Positions 1 through 5,407 of a stretch of 5,407 nt of DNA are shown one piece after another. Each line of letters starts with the position of its first letter. Position 1 is the stretch's first letter. Source of the stretch: Bacillota bacterium (GTDB taxonomy: Bacteria; Bacillota; Sulfobacillia; Sulfobacillales; Sulfobacillaceae); contig JAKADI010000168.1 of NCBI GenBank assembly GCA_021820675.1, forward strand, positions 1 through 5,407, written 5' to 3'. The translations under genes were made by a program, and so were the position numbers. The notes below the pieces were generated by a model. It saw only the letters and a list, made by a program, of their open reading frames with translations, was not told the DNA's origin and searched no databases.

Positions 1-252
1 CATTTTGTGGCCCGCATCCAACAACATTACCGGCACCGCAACCAAATATCTGATGCCGTGATTCACCAACTGCTGAATGGTTTCGTCGATACGGGGTCGC
101 GCAAATTCTAAAAAAGCCCGGTAAAGCGGAATTGTTACGGTACTGGGCAATCGGTCCTTCACGCGCTCGACCATCATGTCAAATTGTTGAAAGCCTTCCT
201 CATCGCGGCTCCCATGACCAATGAGCAAAACTGCGTCTGTGTGTTCTGTCAT
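1..252 (-). CDS. cbiX: Sirohydrochlorin cobaltochelatase CbiX, N-terminal part (cut by left window edge)
   Basis: This is the first 84 codons of a CbiX-type class II chelatase, which inserts Co2+ into sirohydrochlorin in the cytoplasm without ATP, the committing step of the early-cobalt B12 route. Reading from ATG at 252, the protein opens with a beta strand running into LLIGHGSRDEEG (residues 9-20). His13 lies in the family's GHGSR metal-binding motif. The second conserved histidine is His82, in LLDAGHKM, where the reading frame leaves the window. The spacing between the two histidines matches CbiX/SirB proteins. An AGGAGG lies 12 nt upstream of the ATG, which is rather long but has no better alternative start. 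The gene follows cbiG after a 147-nt gap. Because the C-terminus is missing, I cannot tell a short (about 120 residue) from a two-domain CbiX. SirB ferrochelatase is the main alternative by sequence, but the cobalamin context favours cobalt. Confidence 0.9.
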   Translation of the reverse strand, partial: MTEHTDAVLLIGHGSRDEEGFQQFDMMVERVKDRLPSTVTIPLYRAFLEFARPRIDETIQQLVNHGIRYLVAVPVMLLDAGHKM

Positions 253-399
253 TCTTGGAATCTGCCTCCTTAATCGCGATATCCACGCGTGTTGCGGTTG
301 CTTCTGACTAGCGTTATAGGGTTTTACCAAACGATGTGACGGGGCATTTGCCGCATCCGGAACTAAAAACAGTATTGTTATGGGTCACCACTTGCTGGC
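253..399 (-). other. Spacer between cbiG and cbiX
   Basis: These 147 nt are the only sizeable non-coding stretch in the window. I see no open reading frame of note, no strong hairpin followed by T residues, no B12-riboswitch consensus boxes and no convincing promoter. On the minus strand there is a TATAAC at about 313-318 that resembles a -10 box, but no matching -35 element at 16-18 nt. Small palindromes lie just upstream of the cbiX ribosome site: CACGCGTG at 284-291 and TCGCGA at 274-279. The CGCG cores could pair around a 7-nt loop, but a 4-bp stem is weak. The spacer may hold an internal promoter or a degraded gene remnant; nothing seen decides this. Confidence 0.5.
265..270 (-). promoter_or_regulatory. 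Ribosome binding site of cbiX, long spacing
   Basis: AGGAGG sits 12 nt upstream of the cbiX ATG at 252. The 12-nt string AAGGAGGCAGAT that contains it also occurs upstream of cobM, where the spacing is only 6 nt. No ATG, GTG or TTG in the cbiX frame lies closer to it, so it supports ATG 252 as the start. Confidence 0.65.
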
Positions 400-1527
400 T
401 TATCGACTGGTTAGCGGTACCGATGAGTGCTGGCCACCCGGCATTAGGCCCACAGCTACCGTTACCCGTGCTGATTTGGTTTTGGGCACCAGCAGCTTCC
501 CACGACTTGATCCTAAAATCGCCGCGGGTTCGGCCACCCCATAAGCTCCAGTAGCATGGAAAACATACGGATTGATTTCATCTAAGCTGTTTCTCACGCT
601 ATTTAATTGTTGCGGCGAAAAATACTGTATGGCCCAGTGGTGCCGTGCTGCGAATTTGTTCAGTGCTTCGTCGTGTCGCTTAATATCAATCGTAGCCACG
701 CCTAATACACTGTTAACAGACAAATGACTGTGCGAAAGGGTGTCCATGACCATACGTTCCAGTTCCTCAGCCGGTGTATTTCGGCTAAAGCCCAAACCAA
801 CACATAACACTTTGGGACGATAAATCAGAATCGGGCGCAAGGCCACATCAAGGGGCGGTGCCACTTGACGGTGCGTGATCCACAGCCATCCTTTCATGTC
901 GTGCATCACATCCTTGGGTACTTGAGTCCACCAAGGGTAAATCCCGCCCCCAAAATGATCACGGTATGTCCACTCCTCCGGTCCACTTTCCTGAACGACT
1001 CCTAGGGGATCCCCCTCCAAAGCCATACGGGACATCACCGGAAGCGCCTGAGGATTTTCGATGGACCATTGCCATTCGCGTCCCACCCAATCCAGAGCTG
1101 CTCTGTTTAAACTTTCCGTTCCCGTGGTCACAACGGGTTCAGCCCCCAACCAAGCCGCCACATCTTGCGTCACCATATTGCCATCCCGACCATGGCAGGA
1201 CAACAGGCAGACGACATAACGCCCTCCGTCATCGATCGCTGTGACACTCGGATCCGTATGCTTATCCCGAATGACCGGAGCAATGAGACGGACAACAAGA
1301 CTCACCGGCAACACAAATATCCAGTGATCATAATCATGGAAAGTCTTTTGAATCTGATCCGCGATAGACGCGCGATAGTAGCGAACCGCGTCATTAGGGC
1401 CACAGGTCCCTTTCTGTCGCAAACGTTCCGGCAACCATACCTCCATAGCCTTGTACCCGCACAATCTCTCCATAACGCCTAAGCCCGGACGGGTAATCGT
1501 CATAGCGGCCCATTTCTCCTGACTCAT
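400..1527 (-). CDS. cbiG: Cobalt-precorrin-5A hydrolase CbiG
   Basis: CbiG opens the delta-lactone of cobalt-precorrin-5A, releasing acetaldehyde and giving cobalt-precorrin-5B; it is a marker of the anaerobic (early-cobalt) pathway. The 375-residue protein has the usual order. The N-terminal domain (about 48-140) contains VVRLIAPVIRDKHTDPSV (78-95) and a diverged SGH motif (110-117). A variable middle region covers about 141-235. The C-terminal domain (about 238-360) contains VGLGFSRNTPAEEL (243-256), GVATIDIKRHDEAL (276-289), GVAEPAAIL (330-338) and PKTKS (348-352) before a final VTVAV strand. The length is normal for stand-alone CbiG; it is not fused to CbiH. The ATG at 1527 overlaps the cobM stop as ATGA and has GAGGGGGA about 4-7 nt upstream. 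Odd point: the usual SGHxGGAN reads SCHGRDGN, keeping His112 and Asn117 but losing three glycine/alanine positions, and TTATD reads TTGTE. The family assignment is secure; full activity is an inference. Confidence 0.93.
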   Translation of the reverse strand: MSQEKWAAMTITRPGLGVMERLCGYKAMEVWLPERLRQKGTCGPNDAVRYYRASIADQIQKTFHDYDHWIFVLPVSLVVRLIAPVIRDKHTDPSVTAIDDGGRYVVCLLSCHGRDGNMVTQDVAAWLGAEPVVTTGTESLNRAALDWVGREWQWSIENPQALPVMSRMALEGDPLGVVQESGPEEWTYRDHFGGGIYPWWTQVPKDVMHDMKGWLWITHRQVAPPLDVALRPILIYRPKVLCVGLGFSRNTPAEELERMVMDTLSHSHLSVNSVLGVATIDIKRHDEALNKFAARHHWAIQYFSPQQLNSVRNSLDEINPYVFHATGAYGVAEPAAILGSSRGKLLVPKTKSARVTVAVGLMPGGQHSSVPLTSR

Positions 1528-2330
1528 CTTTCCCCCTCATGCCGGTCCCGATGGGGAGTCCGAAAAAGATGCGAAAATTGGGGATCATACAAACACGACC
1601 GAACCTCTTTCTCACCTTCCCCAATAGCCTCTCCTGCGATAATCAGGGCATGGCGATAAATACCGTGATGGCGGAGATCTTCTGCCAGTGTCTTAACCGT
1701 GCTCCAAATAATTTTCTCATCCGGCCAACTCACCTTATAGGCTATGACCAGGGAATCAGATTCCTGGTAACCAGCAGCCAGTAATTCCTTTGTGACTCTA
1801 TTGGCCAATGCCGCACTCAGAAAAATGGCCAAAGTGGCTGGATGACGCGCCAGTTGGGATAAAGACGCGCCATGGGGCAAGGTGCTCGCACGGCCCTCGA
1901 CTCGCGTCAAAATAATGGTCTGGGATCGACCCGGGAGCGTCAGTTCCCGCTGGAGGCGGCTCGCCGCCCCAAACACGGAACTCACTCCGGGAATAATTTC
2001 AAAGGGAATGTGGTGGTCCGTCAATGCTCTCATTTGTTCGGCAAGGGCGCCGTACAGGGCCGGATCGCCTGAGTGGACCCGTGCCACAACCCGATTTTGC
2101 TGGGCAGCCAAAACCATCATAGCGACAATCTCATCCAAATGGTGGTTGCTGCTGGTCAAAATTCGCGCTGACGGGCGGCAATACCCCAGAATTCGCGAAT
2201 CAACCAGGGAGTCTGCATAGATCACGACATCTGCGGTTTGCAGAATGCGCATACCCCGGACTGTCATTAGTTCCGGATCGCCAGGACCCGCTCCAATGAT
2301 ATACACCCGTGCCGGCTCAACGTTTTTCAT
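1524..2330 (-). CDS. cobM: Precorrin-4 / cobalt-precorrin-4 C11-methyltransferase (CobM/CbiF)
   Basis: This SAM-dependent methyltransferase adds the C11 methyl group, converting cobalt-precorrin-4 to cobalt-precorrin-5A, the substrate of the next gene product CbiG. The 268-residue protein is of usual family length and keeps the hallmark motifs in order: GAGPGDPEL (13-21) in the first loop, ADVVIYADSLV (33-43), the SAM-binding HSGDPALYGALAEQ (86-99), PGVSSVFGAAS (114-124), LTLPGRSQTIILTR (130-143) with GR at 146-147, and SWPDE (201-205). The last two sets separate CbiF/CobM from the other methyltransferases of the pathway. The start is ATG 2330, overlapping the cobI stop as ATGA, with AAGGAGG 6 nt upstream, the best ribosome site in the operon. 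The 3' end overlaps cbiG by 4 nt, so the three genes are probably translationally coupled. With CbiG next door it is best read as CbiF in function. I see nothing missing. Confidence 0.97.
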   Translation of the reverse strand: MKNVEPARVYIIGAGPGDPELMTVRGMRILQTADVVIYADSLVDSRILGYCRPSARILTSSNHHLDEIVAMMVLAAQQNRVVARVHSGDPALYGALAEQMRALTDHHIPFEIIPGVSSVFGAASRLQRELTLPGRSQTIILTRVEGRASTLPHGASLSQLARHPATLAIFLSAALANRVTKELLAAGYQESDSLVIAYKVSWPDEKIIWSTVKTLAEDLRHHGIYRHALIIAGEAIGEGEKEVRSCLYDPQFSHLFRTPHRDRHEGER

Positions 2331-3061
2331 GATCTGCCTCCTTGCTCCAATCTTGTCGTCTTGACGATTAGCAACGACATATAAGGCAACTTACGCGAAA
2401 TGAGTGTCCCGAGATCTGATACAATTTCTTCGTTGTCCCAACCGATATGGGACAAATAAACCGTGCGGGATAACAAATGACGCGACTGAAGCAACTCGTA
2501 AACTTCCGTGAATACGGCGGCCACCTTCACAATAATGACGGTATCGCAAACATCCAGCGCCTGAATTACCCTCGCAAGATTGTGCGATGCACTAACAATG
2601 GCGAGAGACTCCTGGGATTGCGTCAATACATGTCCCCACCGCGCGGACGCCGCAAGGACAGAGGAAACGCCCGGCAAGAAGCGTATCGGCACAGCGGGCC
2701 ACCTCACCTGGATCCGTTCGGCAAGATACGAAAAGGTCGAATACAATGAGGGATCCCCTTCCGTCACGAATACGACGTCGACCCCTTCCGCCAAGACGGG
2801 GTAAACGTCGTCTGCGGCCTTATCCCAAGCTTGGTTCAGAACTCCCTGATCTCGGGTCATGGGAAAATGAAGGCGCAGCACGCGTTTGCCTGGCGTTAAA
2901 TAGGATGCAATAATCGTCTCGGCGCGTCCTGGCCGATTCGAATCTGTAGGCAAGGCAATGACCGATGCTTGTTTAAGGATGCGATCCGCCTCGAGTGTCA
3001 GCCATTCACGATGACCGGCTCCGGCTCCTAAGCCATACAGTGTGCCCCATAATGCCATCAT
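2327..3061 (-). CDS. cobI: Precorrin-2 / cobalt-factor II C20-methyltransferase (CobI/CbiL)
   Basis: This SAM-dependent enzyme methylates C20 of cobalt-factor II (or precorrin-2), the first methylation of the corrin branch. From ATG 3061 it is 244 residues, normal for the family. Motifs: the first loop GLGAGAGHREWLTLEA (10-25), FPM (66-68), a Trp at 79 with the following DKAADDVYPVL, EGDPSLYSTFSYL (101-113), which is highly typical of CbiL/CobI, and PGVSS (130-134). The frame is also open back to GTG 3070 (247 residues), but the AGGAAAGG at 3070-3077 overlaps that GTG and lies 8 nt before ATG 3061, so I prefer 3061; ATG 3058 follows directly and is also possible. The gene starts 40 nt after the cobL stop and ends in a 4-nt ATGA overlap with cobM. 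Odd point: the family's first-loop GPGD reads GAGH. CbiF/CobM is excluded by the YST and FPM motifs. Confidence 0.95.
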   Translation of the reverse strand: MMALWGTLYGLGAGAGHREWLTLEADRILKQASVIALPTDSNRPGRAETIIASYLTPGKRVLRLHFPMTRDQGVLNQAWDKAADDVYPVLAEGVDVVFVTEGDPSLYSTFSYLAERIQVRWPAVPIRFLPGVSSVLAASARWGHVLTQSQESLAIVSASHNLARVIQALDVCDTVIIVKVAAVFTEVYELLQSRHLLSRTVYLSHIGWDNEEIVSDLGTLISRKLPYMSLLIVKTTRLEQGGRS

Positions 3062-3069
3062 TTCTCGCA

Positions 3070-3077
3070 CCTTTCCT
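3070..3077 (-). promoter_or_regulatory. Ribosome binding site that decides the cobI start
   Basis: AGGAAAGG ends 8 nt before ATG 3061. The upstream candidate GTG at 3070 shares its first base with this site and would have only AGGA at 3-nt spacing, so the site argues for ATG 3061. Confidence 0.65.
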
Positions 3078-3101
3078 GAACGTCATCCTTCATCCAATCG
3101 C

Positions 3102-4337
3102 TCAATAGTCACCGTTCATGGGCTTTTTGACCGAAACAATAAACACAGGATTGTCCGGTTGAAACCGGGGAACTTTCATCTGCGAATCCAACAGTGACGT
3201 TTGAACCATACGAATGCGCCACGAGCATGAAGCCGGCAAAATTTTCTCAATTTGCAAGACATGATCGAGACGCACCAGGTTTAAAACCATCATATTCCCT
3301 GGTTTTAACCGCTCACAGACACCCGCGACGACGGCTTCTAGGCGCCCTCCCGTTCCCCCTATAAACACCGCATCCGGATCGGGTAATTGTTCAAAAATTT
3401 CCGGAGCTTCTCCCAGAACCGGTGTCACTGCCGCGCGATGACCTCGGACATTGCCGGTTAAAAGGCGAAAGTCGCGGGGGTTGCGCTCTATCGCAAAAAT
3501 CCGTCCCGTTACACCAATGATACGGCTCGCATCGATGGCCAATGAACCCGTCCCCGCCCCGATATCCCACAAGACACTGTGCTGATGTATTCCCAACTGA
3601 GCAATGGAAATCGCGCGTATGGGTTTTTTGGTCACCATTCCCGGCTGGTCATCGCGTCGCAAGAGCATGGAATCATCGATCCCAAAACGTCCATAGCCCG
3701 CCTCCGGATTGAGTAAGATCACCACCGCATAGCCCCCGAACGGTTGGCCTTGGAGTTCTTGAGCCGTGGCTTCGGTAATGAGTTCATTCACCGTATCCAG
3801 GTTTTCGCAGACGAACATTCTCACCTCGGGCAATTCGGCGTCCACGAGCGTTTGGGCGATGCGTCCTGCGTGGCGATCAGGATCAGTCAACACGGCCACT
3901 TTAGTGTGGCGCAAGGTCCAGGTAATCACAGGCTCTAACGTTCGGCCATGTACGCTGCCAAAAAATGCATCGTGCCATGACATTTTCACTTTGGCGAAAG
4001 CTCGTTGAATCGAGGAGACATGAGGAACGACCACCACAGAGTCTTTCCCGAATGCCCGATATAGAAACTCGGCAATACCAAAAAAGCTGGGGTCTCCGGT
4101 GGCCATGACCAGCCGCCTGCACTCCGAATGAGCTCGCATATGGTCGGCAAGCAATTGCAACGGCGGTGTAATCACATATTTGGCAGGTCCATCGGCAATG
4201 TGGTTTAGTGCGCGCCGACTCCCATAGACCACATCAGCGGTTTGCAGAAGTTGGCGTTCCAACGGCAGCCAATCTTGCGGTCCCCCGGGGGATGTCCCCA
4301 TCACATAAATGGGATTATTGCCTATCATACTGTTCAT
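3102..4337 (-). CDS. cobL: CbiE-CbiT fusion, precorrin-6Y C5,15-methyltransferase (decarboxylating), CobL type
   Basis: This bifunctional enzyme methylates the corrin ring at C15 with loss of the C12 acetate carboxyl (CbiT part) and at C5 (CbiE part), producing (cobalt-)precorrin-8. The 411 residues match CobL fusions. The CbiE half (about 9-212) shows a first loop GTSPGG (14-19), ATGDPSFFGIAEFL (79-92), VPHVSSIQRAFA (104-115), SWHDA (120-124) and SVHGR (128-132). The CbiT half (about 225-405) shows MVTKKPIRAISI (234-245), the SAM motif WDIGAGTGSLAI (257-268), the acidic AIERNP (282-287), GEAPE (309-313) and PDAVFIGGTGG (321-331). The start at ATG 4337 lies within the end of cbiC (23-nt overlap); a second in-frame ATG at 4328 is equally open. 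Neither has a strong ribosome site (only GGAA 4 nt before 4337), so reinitiation from cbiC is likely. In the CbiE loop the usual GIGPGG is GTSPGG, a mild divergence. Confidence 0.96.
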   Translation of the reverse strand: MNSMIGNNPIYVMGTSPGGPQDWLPLERQLLQTADVVYGSRRALNHIADGPAKYVITPPLQLLADHMRAHSECRRLVMATGDPSFFGIAEFLYRAFGKDSVVVVPHVSSIQRAFAKVKMSWHDAFFGSVHGRTLEPVITWTLRHTKVAVLTDPDRHAGRIAQTLVDAELPEVRMFVCENLDTVNELITEATAQELQGQPFGGYAVVILLNPEAGYGRFGIDDSMLLRRDDQPGMVTKKPIRAISIAQLGIHQHSVLWDIGAGTGSLAIDASRIIGVTGRIFAIERNPRDFRLLTGNVRGHRAAVTPVLGEAPEIFEQLPDPDAVFIGGTGGRLEAVVAGVCERLKPGNMMVLNLVRLDHVLQIEKILPASCSWRIRMVQTSLLDSQMKVPRFQPDNPVFIVSVKKPMNGDY

Positions 4338-4950
4338 ACTGTTCCGAAGCCAGCGTCATCATGGCATTTATCACCGCTGCCCCCACCGCGCTGCCCCCTT
4401 TCATTGACAAGTTCGTAACAAAAGGCACCGAGGAGCGGTCTGTCGCTAAGCGCTCTTTCGACTCACGGGCCCCTACGAAGCCTACGGGAACGCCGATGAC
4501 CACCTTGGGTCGCCATCCTTCGTCGTGGATTAGCCGTATCGTTTCCATAAGAGCCGTGGGCGCATTGGCGACAACCACTATCGCATCATTTCCATGTATT
4601 CGGGCCGCGTGGCGAATTCCCCAGGCCGACCGCGTTATGTGATTCTGTCTCTGCCCGTCCATATGGTCGAGATAGCAATAAGACCTCAACCCCAAAGATG
4701 CGATTAAAGATTCACGAAAACCCGCCGCCACCATCCGCACATCGGTAACAATAGGAAATTTCTGGCGCAACGCTGTGATTCCCGTCTCAAGCGCGTCTTC
4801 ATGGAATCGCATCGTATCCCGGTATTCCCAATCCGCCGTCGCATGAATTACCCATTCGATGATATGCCGTTCGGCAGACGAGCACCTTAAGGTACCTAAT
4901 CCTTGCCGAATTTGACGAAAGGATTCGTTATAGATCTCCTGAGGTGTCAT
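4315..4950 (-). CDS. cbiC: Precorrin-8X / cobalt-precorrin-8 methylmutase (CobH/CbiC)
   Basis: This enzyme catalyses the 1,5-sigmatropic shift of the methyl group from C11 to C12, turning (cobalt-)precorrin-8 into (hydrogeno)cobyrinic acid, directly after the CbiE-CbiT step encoded by the next gene. The 211 residues match the family. His36 in VIHATAD (34-40) is in the position of the catalytic histidine. Further motifs are VTDVRMVAAG (68-77), ITRSA (105-109), VANAPTAL (127-134), GVPVGFVGARESK (153-165) and KGGSAVGAAVINAM (184-197). Small departures from the common pattern are Ala for Gly before NAPTAL and SM in place of GR before KGGS. ATG 4950 lies 3 nt after the stop of the VWA gene and has AAGGAGG 14 nt upstream, which is long; no upstream alternative exists because that stop is in the same frame. 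The last 23 nt overlap cobL. Confidence 0.95.
   Translation of the reverse strand: MTPQEIYNESFRQIRQGLGTLRCSSAERHIIEWVIHATADWEYRDTMRFHEDALETGITALRQKFPIVTDVRMVAAGFRESLIASLGLRSYCYLDHMDGQRQNHITRSAWGIRHAARIHGNDAIVVVANAPTALMETIRLIHDEGWRPKVVIGVPVGFVGARESKERLATDRSSVPFVTNLSMKGGSAVGAAVINAMMTLASEQYEQYDRQ
4327..4344 (-). repeat. 9-bp tandem duplication at the cbiC/cobL junction
   Basis: The minus-strand unit GAACAGTAT occurs twice head to tail (4344-4336 and 4335-4327). In cbiC it encodes the repeated EQYEQY near the C-terminus (residues 203-208). In the cobL frame it yields two ATG codons nine bases apart (4337 and 4328), so the protein begins MNSM. The copies are identical, which suggests a recent slippage duplication; a chance match is possible at this size. 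Confidence 0.8.
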
Positions 4951-4953
4951 GGA

Positions 4954-5407
4954 CTAGAGCGAAACCTCCTTGGCATCCAGTCTTTCATACGAGGCTCCTA
5001 GGGCTTGAGCCAGCTTTTGCGCCCAATACATAGGCACACGACTACTATCAGCATCCACAACACGGATATGGAAAGGGACGGCATTTAGTCGTTTTAGAAA
5101 CTCCTGAGCCTGACTAAAATGTTGAGACCACTGCGTGGTTAAGCCAGGCAATTTGCCGTCAGTCATCAAGTACAGTTCAAAAAACCAGGGTTGACGATAC
5201 CGCCACCGTTTTAACTGATCGGCACTCTTTTGCAATCCATCCCACAAAGGAGTATCGCCGTGCGCTGGCAATTTCTCTAGAATCGCCTTGAGACGGCCCA
5301 GTTTTTTGCTGGGATTGAGCAGGGTTCGAGCCTCTTGATGGCCAAATGTTAAAAGGGCAAAATACACGCGCTTTCGGTAAGCTTTCTCCGCAATTCGAAC
5401 AATAGCA
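4954..5407 (-). CDS. ChlD/BchD-like VWA-domain chelatase subunit, C-terminal part (cut by right window edge)
   Basis: The 150 visible residues are the C-terminal part of a von Willebrand A (MIDAS) domain of the kind found in the D subunit of magnesium chelatase and in CobT-like cobaltochelatase subunits. These act with an AAA+ ATPase (ChlI/CobS) and a large catalytic subunit (ChlH/CobN). The frame is open to the edge: it begins AIVRIAEKAYRKRV, matching the helix that precedes the ALLTF strand in this family. The GTG at 5367 is therefore an internal valine, not a start. MIDAS residues seen are Thr52 in HGDTPLWDGL (49-58) and Asp83 in LYLMTDGKLPG (78-88). The DxSxS part lies outside the window. 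The C-terminal VVDADSS ... WAQKLAQALGASYERLDA pattern is also ChlD-like. The gene precedes cbiC by 3 nt, so it belongs to the B12 operon. Another VWA-containing metal-related protein cannot be excluded without the N-terminus. Confidence 0.85.
   Translation of the reverse strand, partial: AIVRIAEKAYRKRVYFALLTFGHQEARTLLNPSKKLGRLKAILEKLPAHGDTPLWDGLQKSADQLKRWRYRQPWFFELYLMTDGKLPGLTTQWSQHFSQAQEFLKRLNAVPFHIRVVDADSSRVPMYWAQKLAQALGASYERLDAKEVSL
4965..4971 (-). promoter_or_regulatory. Ribosome binding site of cbiC, long spacing, inside the preceding gene
   Basis: AAGGAGG lies 14 nt before ATG 4950, within the last codons of the VWA gene. The spacing is beyond the usual optimum, so translation is probably helped by coupling with the terminating ribosome of the upstream gene. 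Confidence 0.5.

Noticed and set aside
275..289. CGCG-loop-CGCG hairpin as a terminator
   Set aside because: Only a 4-bp stem, no following T run, and it sits just upstream of the cbiX ribosome site.
253..399. Cobalamin riboswitch in the spacer before cbiX
   Set aside because: A GTGGTGACCC string looked briefly suggestive, but the B12-box and other conserved blocks are absent and the spacer is too short for a full riboswitch.
336..554. Plus-strand open frame of 72 codons over the cbiG 3' end and spacer
   Set aside because: It lies mostly opposite cbiG, has no family resemblance and no ribosome site; a shadow frame.
1165..1482. Plus-strand open frame of 105 codons opposite cbiG
   Set aside because: Antisense to conserved coding sequence with no recognisable domain.
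1394..1624. Minus-strand open frame of 76 codons across the cobM/cbiG junction
   Set aside because: Alternative frame overlapping two real genes, whose reading frames fully explain the region.
2327..3070. GTG 3070 as the cobI start
   Set aside because: The ribosome site overlaps this GTG; ATG 3061 is 8 nt after it and fits better.
4208..4642. Plus-strand open frame of 144 codons opposite cobL/cbiC
   Set aside because: It is antisense to two clearly conserved genes, and its composition looks like a reverse-frame translation.
4954..5367. GTG at 5367 as the start of a complete 137-residue protein
   Set aside because: The frame stays open to the window edge and the 13 residues before it fit the VWA family, so the gene is truncated by the window, not short.

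Overview
The window is a cobalamin (vitamin B12) corrin-ring biosynthesis operon, read entirely on the minus strand, so transcription runs from right to left. I see no RNA gene, CRISPR array, insertion sequence or other mobile element. About half the bases are G+C in the stretch I counted. Most genes have strong AGGAGG-type ribosome binding sites and several overlap by ATGA, which suits a moderate-GC bacterium, most likely of the Bacillota type. A Sulfobacillus-like or related lineage is plausible from the general look of the proteins, but I cannot prove it from this window.

Order in the direction of transcription: (1) 5407-4954, the C-terminal end of a ChlD/BchD-like von Willebrand A (VWA) chelatase-type subunit, cut by the right edge; (2) 4950-4315, cbiC/cobH precorrin-8 methylmutase; (3) 4337-3102, a CbiE-CbiT fusion (CobL type); (4) 3061-2327, cbiL/cobI C20-methyltransferase; (5) 2330-1524, cbiF/cobM C11-methyltransferase; (6) 1527-400, cbiG lactone hydrolase; (7) a 147-nt spacer; (8) 252-1, the N-terminal part of cbiX sirohydrochlorin cobaltochelatase, cut by the left edge. 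Genes 1 to 6 are separated by at most about 40 nt or overlap, so they are almost certainly one translationally coupled transcript.

Together they cover much of the early-cobalt (anaerobic) route. CbiX inserts cobalt into sirohydrochlorin. CbiL methylates C20 and CbiF methylates C11. CbiG opens the delta-lactone and releases a two-carbon fragment. CbiT and CbiE methylate C15 and C5, with decarboxylation at C12, and CbiC moves the C11 methyl to C12 to give cobyrinic acid. The C17-methyltransferase/ring-contracting CbiH, CbiD, CbiJ and CbiA are not in the window and would be expected nearby, for instance beyond the left edge.

The content is mostly ordinary B12 biosynthesis. The points worth a second look are: a class I (ChlD-like) chelatase subunit in the same operon as the ATP-independent chelatase CbiX; a CbiG whose normally glycine-rich SGHxGGAN motif reads SCHGRDGN; changes in the first SAM-binding loop of the CbiL and CbiE domains but not of CbiF; and a 9-bp tandem duplication that creates two in-frame start codons for the CbiE-CbiT fusion.
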